64,000 bases of DNA, taken from NCBI GenBank assembly GCA_017620475.1, contig JAFZQI010000004.1:56225-120224 (forward strand), read 5' to 3'. Source of the stretch: Clostridiales bacterium (lineage in GTDB: Bacteria; Bacillota; Clostridia; Saccharofermentanales; Saccharofermentanaceae). Of the stretch, positions 1 to 8,671 are shown in pieces. The translations under genes and the position numbers were made by a program. How positions within the stretch are numbered: position 1 is the first letter of the stretch; every line of letters starts with the position of its first letter. The notes below the pieces were generated by a model, which saw only the letters and a list, made by a program, of their open reading frames with translations, had not been told where the DNA came from and searched no databases.

Positions 1-696
1 ATTGACCGTGCCGACAAATCTTATGTGCTTTCACAGACGGTATTCTCCCATGAGACGGATTGGAGAACGATACAGGGAGACATGCGCTTTACCGGAAGCT
101 TCTATGAAATGGACGGAGAGGATTTTCATCTGATCTGTAAATATACTTCTTCCGGTATGAAAGGACCGATCCTGGTACATTATCGCGTAAAACCTGATGG
201 GCTTCTTCTGGCGACTCTCAATTTTGTTCCGAGATTCGATCTGGTGAGGTACGGATTCCGTGTGCCGATCGATCCTTCGGCCATGATCGGCTGGTACGGC
301 CGCGGAAATGGCGAGTCGTATATCGACCGAAAAGAATCTCAGAGGATCGGATGGTACACTTCCCTGGAGAGTGAACTGTATCACGAATATGTCCGTCCGT
401 CTGAAAACGGCGGTCATACGGATACCCGCTATCTGATGCTGAAACAGCCTAATGCGGGAGGGCTTTCATTTACGAAAAATAAGCTCGAGGGATTCTCGTT
501 CTCCTGTATGCCTTATATGCCTGAAGATCTGGATGATTATGCACATCAGGAACTGATGCCGACGGATGGCCGAATGCAGCTTTATCTTGATTTCTACATG
601 AAGGGGGTAGAACGAAGCCCCGATGTTCTCGCCAGGAGCGGATTGCAAAAAAACGTCCGCTATCAAGAGACGATTGAAATAGCTCCAAAATTCTAA
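1..696 (+). CDS. beta-galactosidase (GH2), C-terminal part, 5' truncated by window
   Basis: The frame is open from the first base, so the window holds only the last ~231 residues of a longer protein. They match domain 5 (the Bgal small-chain beta-sandwich) of LacZ-type GH2 beta-galactosidases: a Trp-Tyr-Gly-Arg-Gly loop followed by Gly-Glu-Ser-Tyr-x-Asp-Arg-Lys, then a 'YVRPSENGG' segment equivalent to the conserved P(S/Q)E-x-G stretch. The catalytic glutamates lie upstream and cannot be checked. The C-terminus is odd: where family members carry a GVGGDDSW-type motif this one reads MKGVERSPDVL, so a loop near the active site may differ. Function inferred is hydrolysis of beta-galactosides, cytoplasmic. 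It converges on rluF and ends in a probable terminator. Confidence 0.82.
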   Translation: MDRADKSYVLSQTVFSHETDWRTIQGDMRFTGSFYEMDGEDFHLICKYTSSGMKGPILVHYRVKPDGLLLATLNFVPRFDLVRYGFRVPIDPSAMIGWYGRGNGESYIDRKESQRIGWYTSLESELYHEYVRPSENGGHTDTRYLMLKQPNAGGLSFTKNKLEGFSFSCMPYMPEDLDDYAHQELMPTDGRMQLYLDFYMKGVERSPDVLARSGLQKNVRYQETIEIAPKF

Positions 697-710
697 TTTC
701 ACTATATGAT

Positions 711-742
711 GAGGGCTTCCGGTGACGATCGGGAGCTCTTTT
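711..742 (+). terminator. probable intrinsic terminator after the beta-galactosidase gene
   Basis: A bulged hairpin (GAG and CTTCC pairing with GGGAG and CTC) is followed by TTTT. It lies 15 bases after the stop codon, in the short convergent gap before the minus-strand rluF gene. The stem is imperfect, so the call is moderate. Confidence 0.4.
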
Positions 743-755
743 CATATTCTTCCGG

Positions 756-1532
756 TCAGTTCTTTTCGGAGTGAAGAAGATCCAGAAGGATCTTGCGCTC
801 GTTAGCCGTCAGATCCCGATACTGACCGACGGGAAGATTTCCAAGTGAAATATGGAGGATGCGGATCCTCTTTAGTTTTACGACGCGGTAGCCCAGATAT
901 TCGCACATCCGGCGGATCTGGCGGTTCAGGCCCTGATTCAGTACGATATGGAAAGTCTTCGGCCCGGAAAGCTTTACCTTGCAGGGAAGGGTGACTGTAT
1001 CAAGGATCGGAATGCCATTTTCCATCTTCTGCTTGAAGGCTTCATCCACCGGTTTGTCGACGGTCACGATGTATTCTTTATCGTGGCGTCCCTCTGCGCG
1101 AAGCAGACGATTTACGATATCCCCGTCGTTGGTAAGAAGAAGCAGGCCTGAGGAATTCTTGTCCAGGCGTCCGATGGGAAAGATCCGGCGAGGATAACGG
1201 ATATAGTCGATGACGTTATCCGGATCTCTTTTGTCGGTGGTGCAGGTGATGCCGAGGGGCTTGTGAAAGGCGATATAGACCAGGTCGTCATTCTGCAGGA
1301 CCGGACGGCCCTGAACGCGAACGACCTGACCGGGATAGACTTTGCTTCCTGTCTGTGCCACGTCATCATCAATGGTGACCTGTCCGGCGGCGATATATTC
1401 GTCGGCTTTTCTTCGTGAACAGAACCCGCTGGAACTGATGTACTTATTGATCCTTACAGCACCCGGGTCATCAGACGGCACCGGGTGTGGATTTGTGCTC
1501 GGGGATGTATCTGGAGTATTGGACTTCGTCAT
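756..1532 (-). CDS. rluF: 23S rRNA pseudouridine synthase, RluF-like (RsuA/RluB/E/F family)
   Basis: About 258 residues: a low-complexity Thr/Pro/Ser N-terminus, an S4 RNA-binding domain (about residues 25-75) and a pseudouridine synthase domain with the signature GRLDKNSSGLLLLTNDGD, whose Asp (about residue 124) is the expected nucleophile. The closing segment QGLNRQIRRMCEYLGY is closer to RluF (U2604 of 23S rRNA, from family knowledge) than to RluB or RsuA. An ATG at 1532 was chosen; an in-frame GTG two codons upstream is an alternative. The gene starts about a dozen bases after the histidine kinase stop on the same strand and is probably the third gene of that operon. Its N-terminal extension of about 25 residues is disordered-looking and has no predicted role. 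Confidence 0.85.
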   Translation of the reverse strand: MTKSNTPDTSPSTNPHPVPSDDPGAVRINKYISSSGFCSRRKADEYIAAGQVTIDDDVAQTGSKVYPGQVVRVQGRPVLQNDDLVYIAFHKPLGITCTTDKRDPDNVIDYIRYPRRIFPIGRLDKNSSGLLLLTNDGDIVNRLLRAEGRHDKEYIVTVDKPVDEAFKQKMENGIPILDTVTLPCKVKLSGPKTFHIVLNQGLNRQIRRMCEYLGYRVVKLKRIRILHISLGNLPVGQYRDLTANERKILLDLLHSEKN

Positions 1533-1544
1533 AGTCACTACCGA

Positions 1545-3371
1545 TCAATACCAGACAGTGCCGGTAACGCGCTTAAGTGTGAACGTAAATGTTGTTCCTT
1601 CACCATATTCGCTCTGTACGGTGATGGTTTCACCCATGTAGCTGAGAAGCTCTTTGGCAATGGCTAAGCCTAAGCCGGTGCCCTTCTTGCCGCGGGCGCG
1701 ATCGGCTTTGTAGAAACGGTCGAAGATATGGTCGATATCGTATTCGTGGATGCCTTGCCCGGTATCGCTTACGGAAACCAGTACCTGGTCGGTCTCATCA
1801 CTGTATTCCGTAGATATGGTGATCGTTCCGCCCGCCGGTGTATATTTCTTTGCATTATCGAGCAGGATGACGATGATCTGCTCGACACGGTCCGGGTTAC
1901 CCATAACCGTCGGAAGAGGTCCGGTCTTATTCTCGACGACAAAATTCAGTTCCGCATCCTCCATGACCGGTGCGAACTTCGTTTCGAATTCGGAAAGAAG
2001 TTTATTGAGATCAAAAGGAAATGTCTTAAATGCAAGCGTACGTGCCTGAAGTCTCGAGAGTTCAAGCATGTCGTCGATAAGACGTGACAGGCGCATGGTC
2101 TCGTGAAGAATGATACCGTAATACCGCTGACGGTCTTCTTCCTTCTTAACCATACCGTCAGCCAGAGGCTCAACAAGTCCTCTCATGGCGGTCAGCGGAG
2201 TGCGGAGCTCGTGGGAAACGTTGGCTACATAGTCGCGGCGGGTCTGCTCCAGACGCTCCTGCTCGGAAATGTCACGGAAGAATCCCGTAGCACCGATGAT
2301 TGTCTTCTCGTTGTCGAGGATCGGCACGATCATGGAGGAGTAGGCACAATCCTTCGCTTCAATGGTACGCTCGAAGGTTTCGCCGGTCTTCAGGCATTTC
2401 TCGAAATCTTCCCATACTTCTTCAAAAGGGATCAGCTGAAGCTTCTCGGTAAACAGGTTCTTTCTCGGAACCTTCTCGAAAAGCGTAGCGATGGCGTTAT
2501 TGGAATAGTCCGGCTGAAGATCCTGGTTGACGGATACGATACCTTCGGAAATGATGTCGAAGATCTCTTTGAGGCGGTTACGCTCGGTTGTGACGCTGGT
2601 GATGGATTTGGACAGCCTCTCGGCAAGTTCGTTGACCGATGCCGCAAGATCTCCGATCTCGCCTTTGGTCCGGTCGTTCGCGCGGACGGAAAAGTCACCC
2701 TGGCCCAAAGCCGTAGCGACTTCCGCGACCCGGTTGAGCGGGCGGATAAGGCGTTTACTTGCGAAATAAACAGGAATCAGCATAAACAGGGAGACCATAA
2801 GGGTGGAAAGAAGGAGCACCCGGCTGAAGCCGTTGATGAGAGAACTGTGAGAGGTGCTCTGGTCGCCAACTACCAGATACGCGATCAGGTTTCCCTGACT
2901 TGTGATCGGAAGCTGAACCAGGATGGTCGTCATCTTGTTCCCGGAAGCGGGGATCTGTCCAATCAGATTTTTATTGTCGCTATTGGTCAGCATGTTTGTC
3001 TTAGCATACTGATCGATGGACAGAAGGATCTCCTGATCGTTTCCGTCTTTTACCGAAGTATAGCTGATGGTATTGCCGTGTGCATCGTAAAGCAGGTAGT
3101 AGGCATTGAGGACCGAGTGATCCGCATAGCCCAGGGTGGCGTTCTTCAAAAGAGGAATCTTTCCAGCGTCGCTCTCGACTCGCTCGTCATCGGCATAAGC
3201 GGAGAGGAAAGAGGCCATGGATCTGGCTTTATCGATCATGACATCCTCGGAACTGATGCGGGTGATCTCGTTGGCGGCATAGTTAAACAGCGTAGCAGAA
3301 AGAAGTGCTGAGGCGAAAAGCGCCACCAGCACCAAAAGGATCATCTTGCGTAGAAAAACGCTACGGAACAT
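1545..3371 (-). CDS. sensor histidine kinase, PhoR/WalK-like (HAMP-PAS-HisKA-HATPase)
   Basis: 608 residues in a complete PhoR/WalK-like layout. Membrane segment 1 is at residues 9-30, an external sensor region at about 31-180, membrane segment 2 at 183-205, HAMP at 205-258, a PAS domain at about 265-370, the HisKA phosphoacceptor His387 in NVSHELRTPL, and a HATPase domain with N-box (DNAKKYTP, near 505), G1 (DTGQGI, near 536) and G2 (GTGLGLAI, near 564). It autophosphorylates His387 and passes phosphate to the adjacent regulator. The start codon overlaps the regulator's stop codon by one base (TAATG), so the two are translationally coupled. The external domain is not a family I recognise. 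Whether it senses phosphate or envelope status cannot be decided; no pst or yycHI genes are in view. Confidence 0.9.
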   Translation of the reverse strand: MFRSVFLRKMILLVLVALFASALLSATLFNYAANEITRISSEDVMIDKARSMASFLSAYADDERVESDAGKIPLLKNATLGYADHSVLNAYYLLYDAHGNTISYTSVKDGNDQEILLSIDQYAKTNMLTNSDNKNLIGQIPASGNKMTTILVQLPITSQGNLIAYLVVGDQSTSHSSLINGFSRVLLLSTLMVSLFMLIPVYFASKRLIRPLNRVAEVATALGQGDFSVRANDRTKGEIGDLAASVNELAERLSKSITSVTTERNRLKEIFDIISEGIVSVNQDLQPDYSNNAIATLFEKVPRKNLFTEKLQLIPFEEVWEDFEKCLKTGETFERTIEAKDCAYSSMIVPILDNEKTIIGATGFFRDISEQERLEQTRRDYVANVSHELRTPLTAMRGLVEPLADGMVKKEEDRQRYYGIILHETMRLSRLIDDMLELSRLQARTLAFKTFPFDLNKLLSEFETKFAPVMEDAELNFVVENKTGPLPTVMGNPDRVEQIIVILLDNAKKYTPAGGTITISTEYSDETDQVLVSVSDTGQGIHEYDIDHIFDRFYKADRARGKKGTGLGLAIAKELLSYMGETITVQSEYGEGTTFTFTLKRVTGTVWY

Positions 3372-4060
3372 TATTGATTAACCTCAAACTTGTATCCTAC
3401 GCCGTATACGGTAATGAGGGACCAGGGGGCACCCTCGTAATAGATCTTCTGACGGATACGCTTGATATGTGTATCCACCGTACGGGTATCACCGAAATAG
3501 TCATAACCCCAAATCAGAGAGAGGATCTGTTCACGATCCATAACCTGTCCGACATGGGATGCAAGAAGGTGAAGGATCTCAACTTCCTTAGGCGTGCAGG
3601 GAACCAGTTCGCCTTTGACTTTAACCTGATAGTTATCGAGATTGATCTCCAGACCCTCAAAACGAAGGAGAGAGGTATTCTCCTGCGGTTCACTGATACG
3701 TCGAAGAACCGCCTTGATGCGGGCGATCACTTCGCGCGGAGAGAAAGGCTTAACGATATAGTCATCGGCGCCCAGCTCAAGTCCGAGGACACGGTCGATC
3801 TCCTCGCCTTTGGCGGTGAGGATGATGATCGGCGTAGACAACGTCTTTCTGATTTCCCGGCAGACTTCGATACCGGTCTTCTCCGGCATCATGACATCCA
3901 GGATGATCAGATCCGGCTTGTCGGAAGCCACGTGCGCCAAGGCATCACGTCCGTCATACGCGCTGGAATACGTAAAGTGTTCGTTCTCAAAATACAGACC
4001 CAGGGACTCATGTACGACCGGGTCGTCGTCACAGATTAAAATGTGAGGAGCAGTAGCCAT
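3371..4060 (-). CDS. response regulator, OmpR/PhoB family
   Basis: 229 residues. The receiver domain (1-120) has the acidic pair Asp11/Asp12, phosphoacceptor Asp55 in LIILDVMMP, Thr82 and Lys104 (IVKPF). The C-terminal winged-helix domain (about 130-227) has the OmpR-type pattern LTPKE-like 'CTPKEVEILHLLASH' and a recognition-helix region ending in DTHIKRIRQKI. It is a DNA-binding transcription factor controlled by the kinase encoded immediately downstream. The gene heads a minus-strand operon of regulator, kinase and rluF, and a promoter is visible just upstream. It resembles PhoP and WalR about equally, so no gene symbol is assigned. Confidence 0.92.
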   Translation of the reverse strand: MATAPHILICDDDPVVHESLGLYFENEHFTYSSAYDGRDALAHVASDKPDLIILDVMMPEKTGIEVCREIRKTLSTPIIILTAKGEEIDRVLGLELGADDYIVKPFSPREVIARIKAVLRRISEPQENTSLLRFEGLEINLDNYQVKVKGELVPCTPKEVEILHLLASHVGQVMDREQILSLIWGYDYFGDTRTVDTHIKRIRQKIYYEGAPWSLITVYGVGYKFEVNQ

Positions 4061-4092
4061 TCTTCTTACCTCGTTATGTCAACATTACATCT

Positions 4093-4122
4093 ATTATAAT
4101 CTAAAAAACGGTTTACAAACAA
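4093..4122 (-). promoter_or_regulatory. sigma-A-type promoter for the two-component operon
   Basis: On the minus strand TTGTTT (4117-4122) and TATAAT (4093-4098) are separated by 18 bases, and the regulator ATG lies about 33 bases beyond the -10 box. The -10 is perfect and the -35 matches four of six. Confidence 0.5.
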
Positions 4123-4215
4123 ACTTTTTTCGCAGAAAAGATGATGATATACTAAACGTGGACTTTCGGGTATTCCCGATGGCCCGTATCACGTAAGGAA
4201 AAGAGCGGAAAAATT

Positions 4216-5121
4216 ATGTTTCTGGCAGACAGATGGTCGGATTTTGAATTGCTATACTGCGGGGAAGGCGAGAAGTATGAAAGATGGGGCGACATCTTTC
4301 TTCAGCGTCCGGATCCCCAGGCCATCTGGCCGAAGACCGGTTATGCCGGGATGAAAGAAGAATACTGGCCGAAACCTCATGCGGTCTATCACCGAAGCGA
4401 GAGCGGAGGCGGGCACTGGACCAAAGAAAAACCCATGCCGCAGAAGTGGAAGATCCGCTATGATGCCATAGGCCGGCCGCTGACGTTCATTATTGAGCCC
4501 ACAAGTTTCAAGCACACGGGCCTTTTCCCGGAGCAGGCGGCGAACTGGGATTTCTGCGGAAAGAGAATACAGGATGCTGTCAAGAAGGGAAGAAAACCCC
4601 GCATTTTGAACCTCTTTGCATACACAGGCGGCGCAACGATGGCTTTTGCTGCCGCTGGCGCCGGTGAGGTAGTGCATGTCGATGCCAGTAAGGGCATGGT
4701 CGGAAGAGCCAAGGAGAATATGGAGGCAAGCGGTCTGACGGATTGCTATATCCGTTTCATCGTTGAAGATTGCGGAAGGTTTGTGGAACGGGAGATCCGA
4801 AGAGGAAGAACGTACGATGGTATTATCATGGATCCGCCTGCCTATGGCAGAGGTCCTTCCGGAGAAATGTGGAAACTGGAAGATGCCCTTTTCCCGCTGG
4901 TGGAAAAATGTGAGAAACTCATTTCCGATGATCCGCTGTTCTTCCTGATCAATTCATATACGACCGGCTTATCCTCCATGGTCATAGAGGATATCCTGCG
5001 TCTTGCGGTCAAGACAAGGCATGGCGGAAAGGTCGTTTCTGAGGAACTCGGGCTTCCCTGCAGCAAGATGGACCTGGTACTCCCTTGCGGAAGTACGGGC
5101 AGATGGACACCGGAGGAGTAA
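4216..5121 (+). CDS. class I SAM-dependent methyltransferase, RlmI-like (COG1092 type)
   Basis: 301 residues. A SAM-binding motif I is seen at LNLFAYTGGATMAFAAAGAG (131-150) and motif IV at DPPAYGRG (206-213); both are typical of the RlmI/RlmK 23S rRNA cytosine-5 methyltransferase group. The usual N-terminal PUA domain is not obvious: residues 1-90 contain a Trp-rich segment instead, so the RNA target is uncertain and no symbol is given. The start ATG at 4216 follows the purine-rich stretch AAGGAAAAGAGCGG. It is followed after three bases by an RluA-like pseudouridine synthase, so the pair probably forms an RNA-modification operon. Divergent from the two-component operon. Confidence 0.8.
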   Translation: MFLADRWSDFELLYCGEGEKYERWGDIFLQRPDPQAIWPKTGYAGMKEEYWPKPHAVYHRSESGGGHWTKEKPMPQKWKIRYDAIGRPLTFIIEPTSFKHTGLFPEQAANWDFCGKRIQDAVKKGRKPRILNLFAYTGGATMAFAAAGAGEVVHVDASKGMVGRAKENMEASGLTDCYIRFIVEDCGRFVEREIRRGRTYDGIIMDPPAYGRGPSGEMWKLEDALFPLVEKCEKLISDDPLFFLINSYTTGLSSMVIEDILRLAVKTRHGGKVVSEELGLPCSKMDLVLPCGSTGRWTPEE

Positions 5122-5124
5122 CGG

Positions 5125-5832
5125 ATGATGACACCGAAGATCCTTTTTGAAGACAATCATCTTCTGGTGGCCGTAAAACCGGCAGGAGTGCTTTCACAAA
5201 GCGATGCTTCGGGTGCGCCGGATATGCTGACTCTTTTGAAAGCGTACCTTGTAGAGAAATATCATAAACCCGGAGAGGCATACCTGGGGCTTCTGCATCG
5301 ACTGGACCGTCCGGTACGTGGCGTGATGGTCTTTGCCAAGACCAGTAAGTGCGCGTCGAGGGTGAGCGAACAGATCCGTAACAGAACCATCGGCAAGAGA
5401 TACCGCGCGATCGTGTACGGTGCTTTTGACGAGGAAAAAGGGGAGATACGTTCTTTCCTTCGTAAGAACAGCAAAACAAATCTGGTCGATGTATATCCGG
5501 ATCGGGTTTCGGCGCCGAAGGATGCCAAGGAGTGCTTCCTGGAGTATGAAGTCCTGGGACAGGGAAAGATCGCCGGAGTCCCGGTTTCGCTTCTTGCGGT
5601 GGATCTGCATACGGGAAGATCACATCAGATCCGTGCGCAGCTGTCGTCGATCGGTCATCCGATCGTAGGAGACCGTAAGTACGGGCGGGGGCCGAACCGC
5701 TTTGCGGGGGACATTCTTCTGGAGTCTTTCCACCTGGAACTGGATCATCCGGTGAGTGCGGAGAGGATGGTGTTTGAGATTCCGATCTCGGACGAAGAAC
5801 CTTGGAAACAGTTCATTAAGAACGAAGAGTAA
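5125..5832 (+). CDS. RluA-family pseudouridine synthase
   Basis: 235 residues, without an S4 domain. The family motif GLLHRLDRPVRGVMVFAKTS is at residues 55-74 with the catalytic Asp at 61, and the second motif HTGRSHQIRAQLSSIGHPIVGD lies near 157-178. It isomerises uridine to pseudouridine in rRNA or tRNA; the target base cannot be inferred. The Arg-Pro-Val following the catalytic Asp replaces the more usual LDxxTSG, a variation common in short clostridial RluA paralogues. The start is three bases after the stop of the upstream methyltransferase, suggesting co-translation. Confidence 0.88.
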   Translation: MMTPKILFEDNHLLVAVKPAGVLSQSDASGAPDMLTLLKAYLVEKYHKPGEAYLGLLHRLDRPVRGVMVFAKTSKCASRVSEQIRNRTIGKRYRAIVYGAFDEEKGEIRSFLRKNSKTNLVDVYPDRVSAPKDAKECFLEYEVLGQGKIAGVPVSLLAVDLHTGRSHQIRAQLSSIGHPIVGDRKYGRGPNRFAGDILLESFHLELDHPVSAERMVFEIPISDEEPWKQFIKNEE

Positions 5833-5875
5833 AAACGGTACGTCATTTGAAAATTTATAAGCGAGGAGTGAGGAA

Positions 5876-6499
5876 ATGGCTGAAGAGTTCATGATTTCAA
5901 AAGAACATCAAGAGGAAAATAAGAAAACGATCACGGAACTTCTGCTTTCTACGAAACGCCCCGGCATGGAGCGGCTGCTGGAGTGGATCACGACGAAAAC
6001 GGACTTCTTTACGGCGCCGGCGTCGACCAAGTATCATCTGCACTGTGAAGGCGGGCTTGCCCAGCATAGCCTGCACGTGTATAAACGGCTCAAGGAAAAG
6101 GTCGATCAGGGTTTGATCAAGATCGAACCGGACACATTGATCATCACGTCGCTTCTGCATGATCTTTGCAAGGTGAATTTCTACGTCAAGGAGACGAAGA
6201 ATGTCAAAGAAGGCACGAAGATCAACCAGTACGGGAAGGAAGTACCGAACTGGGTTGAAAAAGAGGTGTGGGGCATTAAAGATAACTTCCCGGTCGGACA
6301 CGGCGAGAAGTCCTGCTGCTATATTCAGAATTTCATCCGGCTGAAGGCGGAGGAATATGCGATGATCCGCCTGCACATGGGGCCGGATAAGAATGCGTAC
6401 CCGGATCCCTTCTCGGAAACGGCCAAGATCTACCCGTCAGTAGTGGCCATCTTCACATCGGATATTGAATCAGCATATATTTTGGAGGCAGAACAATGA
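5876..6499 (+). CDS. HD-domain hydrolase of unknown substrate
   Basis: 207 residues preceded by the ribosome binding site GAGGAGTGAGGAA. An HD-type metal centre is visible: His64 (LAQHSLHVY), His95-Asp96 (LLHDLCK), a further His in FPVGHGEKS and one in IRLHMG. Such proteins are metal-dependent phosphohydrolases or nucleases acting on nucleotides or RNA ends. The segment between the HD pair and the GHGE motif is an insert typical of a clostridial group annotated only as 'HD domain-containing'. The stop codon overlaps the start of the beta-helix gene (ATGA), so the two are translationally coupled. No further substrate evidence is visible. Confidence 0.75.
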   Translation: MAEEFMISKEHQEENKKTITELLLSTKRPGMERLLEWITTKTDFFTAPASTKYHLHCEGGLAQHSLHVYKRLKEKVDQGLIKIEPDTLIITSLLHDLCKVNFYVKETKNVKEGTKINQYGKEVPNWVEKEVWGIKDNFPVGHGEKSCCYIQNFIRLKAEEYAMIRLHMGPDKNAYPDPFSETAKIYPSVVAIFTSDIESAYILEAEQ

Positions 6500-8499
6500 T
6501 CTACTACGTTGACCAGAACACGAAATCCCAGGGATCCGGTACGAAAGACCATCCCTTCCTGACGATCAGCGCGGCGGCCAAGGTGGCCAAGCCCGGAGAT
6601 GAGGTTTTAGTTTTCCCGGGTGTGTACCGCGAATATGTAGATCCGCAGAACGCGGGAACCGAAGATGCCCGTATCACGTACAGGTCGGTCGAGCCGCTTA
6701 AAGCGGTCATTACCGGCGCCGAAATCGTGAAAGGCTGGAAAAAATACAAGGGAAAGACATGGGTCGTGGAGATCGATAACGGGATCTTCGGCGCATATAA
6801 CCCCTATGAAACCCGCATCGGCGGTGACTGGTATTTCTGGCACCGTCACCCGCATACCGGGTGTGTGTATCTCAATGATGTTGCGCTCTACGAGACGGAT
6901 GATCTTGAATCCTGCCTTAAGGGCGAGAAGGATATCTCTTCCTGGGAACCGGAGAACTCCATCTACAAGTGGTATTGCGAGCAGAAAGACGGGAAGACCG
7001 TGATCTATGCGAATTTCCAGGGTAAAGACCCGAATAAGCAGAAGGTCGAGATCAATGTGAGGAGGAACTGTTTCTTCCCATCTAAGACCGGTGTCGGCTA
7101 TATTACGCTTTCCGGATTTACCGTCAATAAAGCGGCGACAACTTGGGCGCCGCCGGCGGCTTTCCAGGACGGTATGATCGGTCCGCACTGGAGCCGCGGC
7201 TGGATCATCGAGGATTGCGAAGTGTCACATAGCCGCTGCTGCGGTATCTCGCTCGGCAAGTATCTTGACCCTGAAAATGATCACTATTTCACGAAATTCC
7301 GGGTCAAGAGTCCGACGCAGATGGAACGTGATGCGGTTTGCCGCGGTCAGTATCACGGGTGGCTCCGGGAGAATATCGGCTCACATATCGTCCGCCGCTG
7401 TCATATCCATCACTGCGAGCAGACCGGTATCGTCGGACGTATGGGCGGGGTCTTCTCCATTATTGAGGACAACCACATTCATAACATCAACAATATGATG
7501 GAGGTCGGAGGTGCCGAGATCGCCGGCATCAAGATGCATGCGGCCATCGATGTTATCATGAGAAGGAACCACATTCATCACTGCACGATGGGTATTTGGT
7601 GTGACTGGCAGGCACAGGGAACCATTCTTTCGCAGAACTTCCTTCATGACAACCATACCCCGGCATTTGCCAAGAGGATCCCGGGTACGATCATGAGCCA
7701 GGATATTTTTGTCGAAGTGAGCCATGGCCCGACGATCGTGGACAATAACGTCATGCTCAGTAAAGCCTCGCTCCGCCTTGCGACAGAGGGCGTTGCCGTA
7801 GTCAACAATCTCATTTGCGGTACTTTCCAGGCTATTGGCGAGGGTACGGATGAGATGGTCTCCGGAAAAAACCAGCCGCGTTATACGCCGTATCACTTCC
7901 CGCATAGAACGGAAGTGATGGGCTTCATGAGTATCCTTCACGGTGATGACCGTATCTACAACAACATTTTCGTTCAGAAGTGGCCGATCGAAAAGTGTCC
8001 TGAAGATGAAAGACCGGAATTTTTCGATAAGCAGGAAGCCGGCACCTTTATCTTCGATGAGTATCCGACCTATGAGGAATGGATCGCGTCTTTCCATCTG
8101 GATGAGCCGATGTCCTATGAACACAGGATCATGGAAAAGCACTTCCAGCATTTGCCTGTATGGATCAATGGAAATGTGTACTTCAACGGGGCAAAAGCCT
8201 GGGCGAAGGAAGAAAATAAGCTGGTTGTGGGTAAGTCCTTCAAGGCCAGGGCGGAAGTACTGGAGAAAGATGGCGAGTACTTCCTTTCTACCAATGTCTA
8301 CGAAAAGGTCAAGGATTTCCCGTGCGGCATCATTAACACGGATATCCTCGGAAAGGCGTTCCAGCCGGATCAGAGGTTCGAGAATACGGATGGCTCGGAT
8401 ATCCTTTTCAGCTACGACTATTATGGAGCGGATCGCGGTGTAAGCACGATCGCCGGTCCTTTTGCCGAAGGAAAATCCGAGTATTCCATGAAACAGTGA
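6496..8499 (+). CDS. right-handed parallel beta-helix protein, DUF1565-like N-terminus
   Basis: 667 residues. The N-terminus YYVDQNTKSQGSGTKDHPF and 'AAKVAKPGDEVLVFPGVYRE' is the opening strand set of pectate-lyase-like beta-helix proteins (DUF1565 type). Helix rungs recur through the middle, for example NHIHNINN and RNHIHHCTMGIW, with His and Asn ladders. There is no signal peptide, so it probably acts in the cytoplasm on imported oligosaccharides. Trp-rich segments (WYFWHRHPHTG, WAPPAAF) fit carbohydrate binding. Whether it is a lyase, epimerase or glycosidase cannot be told. Its start overlaps the HD gene by four bases and a strong hairpin terminator follows. Confidence 0.72.
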   Translation: MIYYVDQNTKSQGSGTKDHPFLTISAAAKVAKPGDEVLVFPGVYREYVDPQNAGTEDARITYRSVEPLKAVITGAEIVKGWKKYKGKTWVVEIDNGIFGAYNPYETRIGGDWYFWHRHPHTGCVYLNDVALYETDDLESCLKGEKDISSWEPENSIYKWYCEQKDGKTVIYANFQGKDPNKQKVEINVRRNCFFPSKTGVGYITLSGFTVNKAATTWAPPAAFQDGMIGPHWSRGWIIEDCEVSHSRCCGISLGKYLDPENDHYFTKFRVKSPTQMERDAVCRGQYHGWLRENIGSHIVRRCHIHHCEQTGIVGRMGGVFSIIEDNHIHNINNMMEVGGAEIAGIKMHAAIDVIMRRNHIHHCTMGIWCDWQAQGTILSQNFLHDNHTPAFAKRIPGTIMSQDIFVEVSHGPTIVDNNVMLSKASLRLATEGVAVVNNLICGTFQAIGEGTDEMVSGKNQPRYTPYHFPHRTEVMGFMSILHGDDRIYNNIFVQKWPIEKCPEDERPEFFDKQEAGTFIFDEYPTYEEWIASFHLDEPMSYEHRIMEKHFQHLPVWINGNVYFNGAKAWAKEENKLVVGKSFKARAEVLEKDGEYFLSTNVYEKVKDFPCGIINTDILGKAFQPDQRFENTDGSDILFSYDYYGADRGVSTIAGPFAEGKSEYSMKQ

Positions 8500-8505
8500 T
8501 GAACC

Positions 8506-8560
8506 GGCGGCAGCGGGGAGAGGAGAGATTTCCGTTTTTTCCTGCTGCCGCCTTGTTTTA
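8506..8560 (+). terminator. strong intrinsic terminator after the beta-helix gene
   Basis: A 12-bp GC-rich stem pairs 8506-8517 with 8541-8552 (one G-U wobble), followed by TTGTTTTATT. It starts six bases after the stop codon and separates the beta-helix gene from ileS. Confidence 0.85.
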
Positions 8561-8630
8561 TTGCCGTTTTTGGATGATTTGACGAAATTCGCTTAAAAAT
8601 ATAAAAATATTACTTCCAAAGGCTTTCGTA

Positions 8631-8639
8631 TGTTATAAT
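8631..8639 (+). promoter_or_regulatory. extended -10 promoter for ileS
   Basis: The element TGTTATAAT contains a perfect -10 (8634-8639) with a TGn extension; no good -35 is present. Transcription would start about 25-30 bases before the ileS ATG, too close for a T-box leader. Confidence 0.55.
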
Positions 8640-8671
8640 GACGGGAGCTTTTGTAAAGTTGAGGTTTTGGC

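Noticed and set aside
2103..3311. A long plus-strand open frame of about 400 codons opposite the histidine kinase gene
   Set aside because: It runs antisense to a clear HisKA/HATPase protein, has no recognisable domain, and its composition is that of a mirror frame.
8561..8671. T-box leader ahead of ileS, and likewise ahead of trpS
   Set aside because: The ileS leader is only about 30 bases and trpS lies 23 bases after its neighbour; neither can hold a T-box.
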